Part shown: piece by piece, positions 51,682 through 60,133 of the stretch | Layout: each line of letters starts with the position of its first letter | How positions within the stretch are numbered: position 1 is the stretch's first letter | Position numbers and translations under genes: made by a program | The notes under the pieces: generated by a model | What the model was told of the DNA's origin: nothing | What the model saw: only the letters and a program-made list of their open reading frames with translations | The model's database searches: none | Assembly: GCA_019745325.1 (NCBI GenBank) | Contig: JAIETK010000018.1 | Coordinates: 16,388 to 80,387 of the forward strand | From: Nitrosomonas sp. | GTDB lineage: Bacteria; Pseudomonadota; Gammaproteobacteria; Burkholderiales; Nitrosomonadaceae | DNA: 64,000 nucleotides | Reading direction: 5' to 3'

Positions 51682-51981
51682 TTACGAATAATTTGCGAGT
51701 GAAACGCATATTTTCTGCAGGTCCGAGCGAATCGCGGCAGGTGTTCGCTTTAACCATCCGGCGAGAATTTTAGAATCGGTCGTTCCCAGAATGATGCTGG
51801 TTTCCAGCAATTGATACAGGGAAGGCGTCAAAACTTTCTTGTCGTCTAAAACCTCAATCATTCGTGCTGCGTGCATTTTCGCGCGCCGTAATTGACCCGC
51901 TTCATAGATTGGCGGATTGCTTTCAAGCCGTTTGGGTTGATAAATGGGATTAGCTTGGATCGGTATTTCAGGATATTGCAT
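51682..51981 (-). CDS. Small hypothetical protein with HTH-like C-terminus
   Basis: 99 residues from ATG 51981, chosen because AGGAG lies nine bases upstream. The N-terminus (MQYPEIPIQANPIYQPKRLE) is Pro-rich and disordered; the C-terminal half, LYQLLETSIILGTTDSKILA then GWLKRTPAAIRSDLQKI, has the spacing of a LuxR-type helix-turn-helix. No receiver or kinase domain. Possibly a small transcription regulator. Confidence 0.55.
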   Translation of the reverse strand: MQYPEIPIQANPIYQPKRLESNPPIYEAGQLRRAKMHAARMIEVLDDKKVLTPSLYQLLETSIILGTTDSKILAGWLKRTPAAIRSDLQKICVSLANYS

Positions 51982-52095
51982 GGTATTTACTCCTCTCATC
52001 AAACGCTAAATCAAGGATAGCAATAGCAGATGACAACAATATTTCATGATGATTGAAACACTATCAGTTGTTCAATGTAATTGATGAAGGACCAA

Positions 52096-52145
52096 ACCGC
52101 AATGCGGCAAATTGCCGCTACAGTTTTTTACACCGTAGCGGCAAT
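52096..52145. other. Overlapping hairpins downstream of lon
   Basis: ATTGCCGCTAC (52111-52121) pairs perfectly over 11 bases with GTAGCGGCAAT (52135-52145). The first arm can instead pair with GCGGCAA just upstream (GCGGCAA-A-TTGCCGC), so two exclusive folds exist. No T-run on either strand. Confidence 0.5.
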
Positions 52146-52168
52146 GCAGATAATGTTGCAGCGGCTTA

Positions 52169-54556
52169 TCAAACCAGGATCAAGTCAGCAGTTGCGGCGG
52201 CATTGCGGTTGATTGGATTTAGCGCCGCCCGGACCGCGTCATCGGCGGTTTCCAGAAAAATGAATTGCATTGCTTGACGTGTTGTTTCGGGCACATCTTG
52301 CAAATCTTTCCGGTTACGCGCGGGCAGCAACACTTTCTGGATACCGGCGCGTTGCGCCGCCAGTATTTTTTCCTTGATGCCGCCGACCGGCAATACGAAG
52401 CCGCGCAAGCTGATTTCACCGGTCATGGCGACATCGTGCCGCACCGGCCGGTTGGTAAACAATGAAGCCAATGCAATGAACATGGCTACGCCGGCGCTCG
52501 GTCCGTCTTTTGGAATGGCCCCGGCAGGGACGTGCAAGTGCACGTCGATACCGTCAAAAACCGATGCTGGAATCTGTAAATCGCTGGCGCGTGCTTTGAC
52601 CAGCGTGAGCGCGGCTTGCGCGCTTTCTTTCATGACATCGCCGAGTTGTCCGGTCAGGATCAGGCGGCCGCTGCCATTGACGCGCGTGGCTTCAATGAAC
52701 AAAATATCGCCACCGACCGGTGTCCAGGCCAAACCGGTTGCAACGCCGGGCATGTCGGTCAGCAGCGCCAGCTCATGCTCGAATTTTTCCGGCCCGAGGA
52801 TGTCCGGTAAATTCAGTGTGTCGATCCGCACTTGCTGCAATTCGCCTTGCGCAATACGTAACGCGGCGTGCCGCATAACCCGGCCGATTTCGCGTTCGAA
52901 TTGGCGCACACCGGCTTCACGCGTGTAATTCGCGACGATGCTTTGTAACGCTTCAGATGTCAGTACGCATTGATCGGTTTGCAAGCCGTTGGTTTCGCTT
53001 TGACGTTGCACTAAATATCGCTGTGCGATCTGTAATTTTTCTTCTTGCGTATACCCCGGCAAGTCGATGATTTCCATGCGATCGCGCACCGGCGGCGGAA
53101 CATTGTCGATGACATTGGCGGTGGCGATGAAAATCACCCGGCTTAAGTCGAACGGCACGCCCAGATAGTTATCGCGGAATGTCGAATTTTGTTCCGGATC
53201 AAGAATCTCCAGCAGCGCCGCTGACGGATCGCCGTGCGCGCTGGCGGTCATTTTGTCGATCTCATCGAGCATCATCACGCAATTGCGCGCGCCGGCCTTG
53301 CGCAGACCTTGGATGATATTGCCCGGCATGGCGCCGACGTAGGTGCGGCGGTGGCCGCGCATTTCCGCTTCGTCATGCACGCCGCCCAACGACACCCTGA
53401 CAAACGGACGTTGCAACGCCCGCGCGATGCTTTGACCGAGCGAAGTCTTGCCGACGCCCGGCGGACCGACAAAACAAAGAATCGGTGCGCGGCCTTGCGG
53501 TTTTAATTTTTGTACCGCGAGAAATTCCACGATACGCTGCTTGATGCGTTCCAGCCCGAAGTGATCCGCCTCAAGTACTTCGCGCGCGGCATGGAGGTCG
53601 ATCGGTTTTTCTTCCGGCAATTGCCACGGCAGTTCCGTCATCCATTCGAGATAAGTATGCAGCATCGAGTATTCGCTGGACGCTGCGGGCATTCGCTGCA
53701 ACCGCTGCAATTCCTTGCGGGTTTGTTCCTCGATATCGCTTGGCATGCCGGCAGCGGCGATGGTATCGTGTAATTTTGCGATTTCCTGATCGTTCTCGCC
53801 GTCTTCACCGAGTTCTTTCTGAATGGCTTTTAACTGTTCGCGCAGTAAATACTTGCGTTCGCGGTCTTCCATTTGTTCTTTGGTGCGTTCGCTGATTTCT
53901 TGCGAAAGCCGCAGCACTTCGATGCGCCGCGTGATAATTTGCAGTACATATTGCAAGCGCGCTTCGGTATCGATAGTTTCCAGCAATTTTTGTTTTTCGC
54001 TGATTTCGGTATCCAGCAGACTGGCGGTGATATCGGCCAGATCGGATGGCGCGCGGGTCGCTTGCAATGCATGCGCCAGTTCCGCCGGTACCCCCGGCAG
54101 CAACGACAGAATTTCGATCGCGCGTTCGCGTAATTGCAGCGCCAGCGCTTCAATTTGCGTGGTAATGGCGGCGTTTTCCTGAATGCGTTTTATCCGTGCG
54201 GCGATGAACGGGTAACCTTCGACCAGTTCTTCGATCCGGAAACGCTCGACGCCGAGGCAAACGGCATGGTGCGTACCGTCTTCGGAAGCGATATGCCTGA
54301 CGATATTAGCAATCGTTCCGACTTGGCAAAGTGCTTCGAGGCCCGGTTCATCGACTGCGGCGTCTTTTTGCAGCACGATGCCGACCGGGGTTTTTGCTTG
54401 CAATGCATGCTGAATCGTCGCAATTGACCGTTCCCGGCCAACGGTGACCGGCATTAACACATGGGGAAATAGCACGACATTGCGCATCGGCACGAGCGCG
54501 ATGACATCGGCGGGCAATTCAAACGGGGTAGCGATAGGCTGTTCCATAATAGGCAT
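52169..54556 (-). CDS. lon: ATP-dependent protease Lon
   Basis: 795 residues (ATG at 54556, alternative 54547). Order: LON substrate-binding domain (LVPMRNVVLFPHVLMPVTVG), coiled coil, AAA+ module with Walker A GPPGVGKTSLGQ and MLDEIDKM, then the Ser/Lys protease domain with PKDGPSAGVAMF and GGIKEKILAA. Degrades misfolded and regulatory proteins. Complete. Confidence 0.97.
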   Translation of the reverse strand: MPIMEQPIATPFELPADVIALVPMRNVVLFPHVLMPVTVGRERSIATIQHALQAKTPVGIVLQKDAAVDEPGLEALCQVGTIANIVRHIASEDGTHHAVCLGVERFRIEELVEGYPFIAARIKRIQENAAITTQIEALALQLRERAIEILSLLPGVPAELAHALQATRAPSDLADITASLLDTEISEKQKLLETIDTEARLQYVLQIITRRIEVLRLSQEISERTKEQMEDRERKYLLREQLKAIQKELGEDGENDQEIAKLHDTIAAAGMPSDIEEQTRKELQRLQRMPAASSEYSMLHTYLEWMTELPWQLPEEKPIDLHAAREVLEADHFGLERIKQRIVEFLAVQKLKPQGRAPILCFVGPPGVGKTSLGQSIARALQRPFVRVSLGGVHDEAEMRGHRRTYVGAMPGNIIQGLRKAGARNCVMMLDEIDKMTASAHGDPSAALLEILDPEQNSTFRDNYLGVPFDLSRVIFIATANVIDNVPPPVRDRMEIIDLPGYTQEEKLQIAQRYLVQRQSETNGLQTDQCVLTSEALQSIVANYTREAGVRQFEREIGRVMRHAALRIAQGELQQVRIDTLNLPDILGPEKFEHELALLTDMPGVATGLAWTPVGGDILFIEATRVNGSGRLILTGQLGDVMKESAQAALTLVKARASDLQIPASVFDGIDVHLHVPAGAIPKDGPSAGVAMFIALASLFTNRPVRHDVAMTGEISLRGFVLPVGGIKEKILAAQRAGIQKVLLPARNRKDLQDVPETTRQAMQFIFLETADDAVRAALNPINRNAAATADLILV

Positions 54557-54604
54557 CTCAAGAAAATCATGAATTGACTCTAATATTGAGCGCTTCGCTG
54601 GAAA

Positions 54605-54625
54605 TTCAAGAGAACATCTCTTGAA
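54605..54625. other. Hairpin upstream of lon
   Basis: TTCAAGAG/CTCTTGAA, eight perfect pairs with a five-base loop, about 50 bases before the lon start; could be an operator or mRNA structure. Confidence 0.35.
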
Positions 54626-54641
54626 GCATCCGATGAGACAA

Positions 54642-54669
54642 CCGCCGGTTTATTGCATTCAACCGGCGG
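54642..54669 (-). terminator. Hairpin after the CBS gene
   Basis: CCGCCGGTT/AACCGGCGG, nine perfect pairs, 10-base loop, 18 bases past the CBS-gene stop. The following bases (TTGTCTC on the minus strand) are only weakly T-rich. Confidence 0.45.
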
Positions 54670-54686
54670 GGCGCGAGGATACTCGC

Positions 54687-55136
54687 TTACGGACGGTGGC
54701 GGGTTTCTTTCTTCTGTTCGTACCGTACCAGTTTTGCGAGATCGAGCAATTCTTCCGACACAATTTCCAAGACATCGTCCAGCGTCAAGATTCCGACCAA
54801 TTCACCGGCATCGTCGACGATCGGCAACCGGCGGATGGTTTTGCGGCGCATAAAATCGATAGCATCATGCGTGGCGGTGCTTTCTTTCACGGTAAACAGC
54901 TCTGCCGCCATGATATCGCCGACGGTAATGACTTTCTCGTCCAGTTCGGTGGCCAGCACCTCCACGACCAAGTCGCGATCGGTGACGATACCCACCGGTA
55001 TCGCGGAGCCGTTGGGTTTATCGATTACAATGACAGCGCCGACATGGTATTGGCGCATCAGTTTTGCCGCTTCCACAACGGGCTCATCGCGTTGAATGAC
55101 AATGACTTCACGGTTGCAAATTTCGCCGACGTTCAT
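54687..55136 (-). CDS. Tandem CBS-domain protein
   Basis: 149 residues, two CBS motifs filling the protein (AAKLMRQYHVGAVIVIDKPN with GIVTDRDLVVEVL, and AIDFMRRKTIRRLPIVDDAG with LVGILTLDDVLEIVSE). CBS pairs bind adenine nucleotides and act as energy sensors. AAGGAG precedes the start. Close to the BCAM0308-like gene (27 bases), probably one unit. Confidence 0.92.
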   Translation of the reverse strand: MNVGEICNREVIVIQRDEPVVEAAKLMRQYHVGAVIVIDKPNGSAIPVGIVTDRDLVVEVLATELDEKVITVGDIMAAELFTVKESTATHDAIDFMRRKTIRRLPIVDDAGELVGILTLDDVLEIVSEELLDLAKLVRYEQKKETRHRP

Positions 55137-55163
55137 AGCAGTCTCCTTTATTTTTTATCGTTA

Positions 55164-55667
55164 TCAGCGCGACCAATGCACGCGCAGTAAATTCTCATCC
55201 TGGTTATAGTGAAAATCCAGATCGCCTTGATAAGCATCATGAATCGCCTCACCGATGCCGCGCGCCAAGTGAATATCGGTGGTCGTAATCAAAAACGAGC
55301 TATTCTGCTTTTCAGTCGCAATAATGCGCTGCAACGGGTGTTCGGATTTTTCCTTTTTTTCGAAATTTTGCACCAGATGCAGAATTTCATCGCGATGGCT
55401 GTGAAAGAATTCACCCTCCAGCGTCAGAAAGCCGGCGGGGTAATGATCGATGATGCGCTGGCACGCCGGGCAATTATGTTGGTGCGCATTGGCGGGCGCC
55501 GCCGTCCATTGCCACCGTCCGCTATGGAATACTGCGTTGCATTGCGGGCAAACGGTCGGCTCCGGCAATTTCTCCTTGATTTTATAAGCATCGTGTACGC
55601 GCTCTTTAAAAACCGTATCATGACGCATGATTTGACGAAAATTAGGGGGGATGCTTCGGGTGCCCAT
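55164..55667 (-). CDS. BCAM0308-like zinc-ribbon protein
   Basis: 167 residues. Zinc-ribbon cysteines VCPQCNAVFHSGRW and NCPACQRI, then GFLTLEGEFFHSHRDEILHL, and a C-terminal domain with ITTTDIHLARGIGEAIHDAY. Matches the BCAM0308 family as I recall it (an NMD3-like zinc protein often next to CBS or stress genes). Function unknown. Immediately upstream of the CBS gene on the same strand. Confidence 0.75.
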   Translation of the reverse strand: MGTRSIPPNFRQIMRHDTVFKERVHDAYKIKEKLPEPTVCPQCNAVFHSGRWQWTAAPANAHQHNCPACQRIIDHYPAGFLTLEGEFFHSHRDEILHLVQNFEKKEKSEHPLQRIIATEKQNSSFLITTTDIHLARGIGEAIHDAYQGDLDFHYNQDENLLRVHWSR

Positions 55668-55833
55668 GATTTTATTCTCCTGTGATGTAACTTACTAATT
55701 GTAATAATAAAATTATGTCTTCTTGTTGTCGGCAACAACTGTCATTCCGTCTGATTACACGCCTTTCATCTTGCTCCCTTTGATAATTTTGTCAAGCTAT
55801 TAGACTCGGTAATGTTGCATTAGAAAACATACG

Positions 55834-57201
55834 TCATCTTTCTGGCGGTACGATTTTTTGATCGTGCAGGAATTGCTCATGATCCAATTGACCGGCGAGC
55901 GCTTTCAATGCCTCTGAAATCGTTACCGGATAGGCGTTTACTGTTTCGAGCGTGGTCATCGCGGATGGCAAGCCGTCATAATTGACCAGTGTTTGTTGGC
56001 GTAATTCGTGCAGCGATGGCTTCGGCTGCAGCCGTTTCCCGGCGCGCATGAACGGTTGGATCAACGGTTTGCCGGGTTGCGGGTCATGGTCTTCCAGCGC
56101 GACGGTATCGCCGCCGATGTAACCGTCATCGGTGAAGAGGCGATAAACCTGTTTTCTACCCGGCCAGGTGGCTTTGCCTTCGGAACGCTTGCGCCGCGGT
56201 TTGCCGGCGAATTCCTGCAACTTGTAAGCGCAATCGAGCGCGGGGGCGTCGATGGAAATGTCCAACGCGGTGCCAATGCCGAAACCGTCGATCAGCGCGT
56301 TGGCAGCCAATAACGCCTGCAGTTTGTATTCGTCGAGGTTGCCGCTGGCGAAAATGGTGGTGCCATGCAAGCCGCCGTCATCGAGAATTTGCCGGACATT
56401 TTTGGCGTGCGCGGCCAAATCGCCACTGTCGAGCCGCACACCCTGGATGCCGATATGATCCGCTTTCAGCTTATTAGCCAAGGCGACGGTTTTATGCGCG
56501 GCGGTTTCAGTATCGTAAGTGTCGATCAGCAAAATCGTATTGTCCGGGTGCGAGCGGGCGAAATGTTCGAACGCTTCGCTTTCATCACCATGCGCTTGAA
56601 TGAACGAATGCGCCATGGTGCCGAAAACCGGGATGTCGTACAACGTTCCGGCCAGTACGGTAGCGGTACCGGAAAAACCCGCCAGGTAACTCGCGCGCGC
56701 GGCCAGCAATCCCGCTTCCGCCCCATGCGCGCGGCGCATGCCGAAATCCACCAGCAGTTTATCCGGTGCAACCAGCACCGAGCGCGCCGCTTTCGACGCA
56801 ATCAGCGTTTCAAAGTGCATCAGGTTGATGAGGCGCGATTCGACCAATTGCGCCTGCGGCATCGGCGCGGTGATGCGCAGTATGGGTTCGTTCGGAAAAA
56901 AAATGGTGCCTTCCGGCATCGCATGCACATCGCCTTCGAAACGGAAATATTCGAGATAGTCGATCACCTGCGGCGGGAAACGGGTCGCCAGCCAATCCAG
57001 TTCTTCCGCTGAAAATTGCAAGTTCTCCAGAAATTCGAGCACTTGCTCCAGCCCGGCGGCGACCAGGAAATTACGTCCCGGCGGCAGTTTTCTCACGAAC
57101 AATTCAAATACCGCGGTTTGCTGCATATCCTGTTCTAAATAGGTTTGCAGCATGGTGAATTGGTACAGATCGGCCAGCAGCGGGCTGGATAGCGGATTCA
57201 T
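55834..57201 (-). CDS. pncB: Nicotinate phosphoribosyltransferase
   Basis: 455 residues. Converts nicotinate and PRPP to nicotinate mononucleotide in NAD salvage. Motifs: ADLYQFTMLQTYLEQDMQQT at the N-terminus, FGMRRAHGAEAGLLAARASY, FGTMAHSFIQAHGDESEAF and GVRLDSGDLAAHAKNVRQIL. Overlaps pncA by four bases; the two are consecutive steps of one pathway. Confidence 0.95.
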   Translation of the reverse strand: MNPLSSPLLADLYQFTMLQTYLEQDMQQTAVFELFVRKLPPGRNFLVAAGLEQVLEFLENLQFSAEELDWLATRFPPQVIDYLEYFRFEGDVHAMPEGTIFFPNEPILRITAPMPQAQLVESRLINLMHFETLIASKAARSVLVAPDKLLVDFGMRRAHGAEAGLLAARASYLAGFSGTATVLAGTLYDIPVFGTMAHSFIQAHGDESEAFEHFARSHPDNTILLIDTYDTETAAHKTVALANKLKADHIGIQGVRLDSGDLAAHAKNVRQILDDGGLHGTTIFASGNLDEYKLQALLAANALIDGFGIGTALDISIDAPALDCAYKLQEFAGKPRRKRSEGKATWPGRKQVYRLFTDDGYIGGDTVALEDHDPQPGKPLIQPFMRAGKRLQPKPSLHELRQQTLVNYDGLPSAMTTLETVNAYPVTISEALKALAGQLDHEQFLHDQKIVPPER

Positions 57202-57782
57202 GCGGCAAGCTCCTGAAACTGAGTCAGTGTTGCGCCATGTGCGATCATGTCGTCTAAGGCTTGCCCGCTATCGCCCGGCTGCCGGTTGATCGCTTGGATC
57301 GCGTCTTCCAGCACGATCACGGCGTAGCCGAGCCGGAGCGCATCGGTGACGGTATTGCGCACGCAGTATTCGGTGGCAACGCCGCCCACGAAAATCCGCT
57401 GGATCTGCAAGGACTGCAGCGACTCCTGCAAGCCGGTGCCGGAAAAGCCGGAATACGCGTCGGTATCGCGCGCGGTCGCTTTGGAGACGATGTGCGTATC
57501 GGCGGGTAACGCCAGATCCACGTGAAAAGCCGCGCCCGCCGATCCGGCAACGCAATGCGGCGGCCACGGCCCGCCTTGTTCTATAAACGAGCAATGATCC
57601 GGCGGGTGCCAGTCGCGGGTGGCGATAACTGGCAAGCGCGATTGCTGGAAATGGGCGATATAGCGGTTCAATACCGGAATGAGTGCGCTTGCGCCCGGGA
57701 CTTCCAGGCTGCCGCCGGGCAGGAAATCGTTTTGCATATCGATGATCATCAGCGCATCACCCGGTGCAAGCTGAATTGCCAT
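57198..57782 (-). CDS. pncA: Nicotinamidase
   Basis: 194 residues. Hydrolyses nicotinamide to nicotinate, the substrate of the next gene. Catalytic triad visible as Asp in IIDMQNDFLPGGSL, Lys in IVSKAT and Cys in GVATEYCVRNT; metal ligands in DWHPPDHCSF. Full length. Confidence 0.96.
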   Translation of the reverse strand: MAIQLAPGDALMIIDMQNDFLPGGSLEVPGASALIPVLNRYIAHFQQSRLPVIATRDWHPPDHCSFIEQGGPWPPHCVAGSAGAAFHVDLALPADTHIVSKATARDTDAYSGFSGTGLQESLQSLQIQRIFVGGVATEYCVRNTVTDALRLGYAVIVLEDAIQAINRQPGDSGQALDDMIAHGATLTQFQELAA

Positions 57783-57800
57783 ACGCGGCGGATCACAGGA

Positions 57801-58127
57801 TTAAGTTTCGCTGCCGGAAACATGCTGCTTCCGTCCGTAATCCTCCAATTGCCGTTTAGCGGCATCGAATGCGTCACGCACGGCGACATAGACATCCTCG
57901 TTGGCCACCCGATTGACCACCAACTCGCCGCCCGGTACCGTTATATCAATGTGCACATCGTACAACCGGCCCTGATGATGGTGCTTATGCGGCAATTCAA
58001 CGACAATCCGGCAGCTCATGATGTGCGGATAAAATTTTTCCAGCTTTGCCGCTTTCTCACGGATATGACTTTCCAGGGCGTCGGAATGTGGCATATCCCG
58101 CGTGGTGATTTGTAAAGTGACTTCCAT
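57801..58127 (-). CDS. Ribosome hibernation promoting factor (HPF/RaiA family)
   Basis: 108 residues from ATG 58127 (AAGGAG upstream); the longer frame lacks a ribosome site. Single sigma-54-modulation/S30EA domain: VTLQITTRDMPHSDALESHI, REKAAKLEKFYPHIMSCRIV, ANEDVYVAVRDAFDAAKRQL. Binds the 30S decoding centre in stationary phase. Short form (no dimerisation domain). Confidence 0.9.
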   Translation of the reverse strand: MEVTLQITTRDMPHSDALESHIREKAAKLEKFYPHIMSCRIVVELPHKHHHQGRLYDVHIDITVPGGELVVNRVANEDVYVAVRDAFDAAKRQLEDYGRKQHVSGSET

Positions 58128-58161
58128 GGCATTTCTCCTTATGAATGAAGTTGTTACGAAG

Positions 58162-59589
58162 TTATCCTTTAATACAGACTTTTGGGCGCAAGAAAGCCAC
58201 CCGGCGGGCGAGCCCGGCTTGTTCGGTGACTTCTGCGACGATATCGACATCTTTGTAGGCCCCTGGCGTTTCTTCGGCGGCGCCGCGCATCGAACGGGTG
58301 CGGATCAGGATGCCTTGCTGCAATAAATCCTGAATCAGGGTTTTGCCTTGCCATTGCTTTAATGCCTGGTTGCGGCTCATGGCGCGGCCCGCGCCGTGGC
58401 TGCACGACGCAAATGCCGGGTTACCGCGGGTGCCGGCGAGAATGTAAGAACCGGTGCCCATGCTGCCGCCGATAATGACCGGCTGACCCGAATCCCGGTA
58501 GCGCTGCGGTAATCGCGGATGCCCCGGTCCGAACGCGCGCGTGGCGCCCTTGCGATGCACGTGCAAACCCCGGGGTTTGCCATCGACTTCGTGCGTTTCT
58601 TCCTTGCAGGTGTTGTGCGACACGTCGAATAGCGTTTCCAGCGCCGCTTGCGGAAAGATTTCGTTGAATGTTTCGCGAGTCAGATGGGTCAAGATTTGCC
58701 GGTTAGCCAACGCGCAATTGATCGCGGCATTCATCGCGCCTAAATAGCGTTGTCCTTCGGGTGATTTGATCGGAGCGCAAGCCAATTCCCGGTCGGGTAA
58801 GCGGATGCCGAGACGATTTGCTGCTTTGGCGAGCATTATCAGATAATCGGTGCCGATTTGATGACCAAGCCCGCGGGAACCGCAGTGGATGGAAATCACC
58901 AATTGCCCTTCCTGCAATCCAAAAGTTTGAGCGATTGGCTGATCGTAAATTTTTTCAACCACCTGCACTTCGAGATAATGGTTGCCGGAACCCAATGTGC
59001 CCATTTCGCCGCGCTGGCGTTTTTTGGCGAACTCCGACACATTGTCCGGCACCGCGCCGCCGACCCGGCCGTTTTCTTCAATAAATTCGAGATCGGCTGG
59101 ATTGCCGTAGCCTTGCTTGACGGCCCATTGCGCACCGCCGGTCAGGACTTGATCGAGTTGTTGCGGATTCAAATGAATACTGCCTTCCTCGCCGACACCG
59201 GCAGGGATGGTTGCGAACAGCCGGTCGGCCAGGCGCTGCAACAACGGCGCGGCATCGGCAAGCTTCAGATTGCTGCGCAGGCAGCGGATGCCGCAGGAAA
59301 TATCGAAGCCGACGCCGCCTGCGGAAATGATGCCGCCTTTTTCAGCATCGAAAGCCGCGACGCCGCCGATGGGAAATCCATAGCCCCAGTGCGCATCCGG
59401 CATGGTCATCGCGGCGCCGACGAGTCCAGGCAATGCGGCGACGTTGGCGATTTGTTCCAACACCTTGTCATCCATGCTGGCCAGTAACGGTTGACTGCCG
59501 TACAGCAAAATCTCTGCTCTTGCCTCATTTTTCGATTTAGGCAATGTCCACAGATACGAATGTAATGCTTGTAATGGTTGAATATTCAT
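58162..59589 (-). CDS. rtcB: RtcB RNA ligase
   Basis: 475 residues from ATG 59589, which overlaps the archease stop (ATGA). GTP/Mn-dependent ligase joining 3'-phosphate and 5'-OH RNA ends. Motifs: MPDAHWGYGFPIGGVAAFDA, GGVGFDISCGIRCL, SIHCGSRGLGHQIGTDY, SHNTCKEE and the guanylated-His region near SCSHGAGRAMSRN. Operon partner archease precedes it. Confidence 0.96.
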   Translation of the reverse strand: MNIQPLQALHSYLWTLPKSKNEARAEILLYGSQPLLASMDDKVLEQIANVAALPGLVGAAMTMPDAHWGYGFPIGGVAAFDAEKGGIISAGGVGFDISCGIRCLRSNLKLADAAPLLQRLADRLFATIPAGVGEEGSIHLNPQQLDQVLTGGAQWAVKQGYGNPADLEFIEENGRVGGAVPDNVSEFAKKRQRGEMGTLGSGNHYLEVQVVEKIYDQPIAQTFGLQEGQLVISIHCGSRGLGHQIGTDYLIMLAKAANRLGIRLPDRELACAPIKSPEGQRYLGAMNAAINCALANRQILTHLTRETFNEIFPQAALETLFDVSHNTCKEETHEVDGKPRGLHVHRKGATRAFGPGHPRLPQRYRDSGQPVIIGGSMGTGSYILAGTRGNPAFASCSHGAGRAMSRNQALKQWQGKTLIQDLLQQGILIRTRSMRGAAEETPGAYKDVDIVAEVTEQAGLARRVAFLRPKVCIKG

Positions 59590-59993
59590 ACATCGACCAC
59601 GCAACGTGATTCCCAAACCGGCCCGATTTGCTTGACCGATAACATGGTCAGCGTGGCGCCTTTGACTTCGACGCCGCGCTCCAATCCCTCCCGCCACAGT
59701 TCGCCAAGAACCTTGCCATGCCAATAATCATTCTGGCGGTTGATATAAAAATGACCAAACACCATACCTAATTCACGCGACTTTCCCAGGATTTGATTCA
59801 ACCAAATCACCAAGGCCAGCTCTGGATCGGCTTCTTCAAATTCGACCTCGATTCCCGTCAGCGGCTGTACCGCTTCGATATTGGTAATGATCGCAAACAC
59901 CGCGTGTGCCGCTGCCTCGAACGATTGCTCAATGGTCAGGCCGCGGCCGATAATCCCGATATCCGCATCATGTTCAAAATACGAAGAACTCAT
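59586..59993 (-). CDS. Archease, RtcB activator
   Basis: 135 residues from ATG 59993 (a GTG at 60014 is the alternative). Motifs YFEHDADIGIIGRGLTIEQS and a C-terminal VKGATLTMLSV; acidic residues bind the metal needed to stimulate RtcB turnover. Overlap with rtcB by four bases confirms the pairing. Confidence 0.93.
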   Translation of the reverse strand: MSSSYFEHDADIGIIGRGLTIEQSFEAAAHAVFAIITNIEAVQPLTGIEVEFEEADPELALVIWLNQILGKSRELGMVFGHFYINRQNDYWHGKVLGELWREGLERGVEVKGATLTMLSVKQIGPVWESRCVVDV

Positions 59994-60133
59994 GTCATAG
60001 TAATTGCTGTGCACGTTTTATTTCATTGTAGTAGTTTCATCGCGCCGGGATGTATTTTTCTGTGCTTTTTTTGCGCTGGATCAATTGTGCGAGACTTGGA
60101 AGCGAAGTAAAGTGAAAGCGGGGAGAAGAAATT

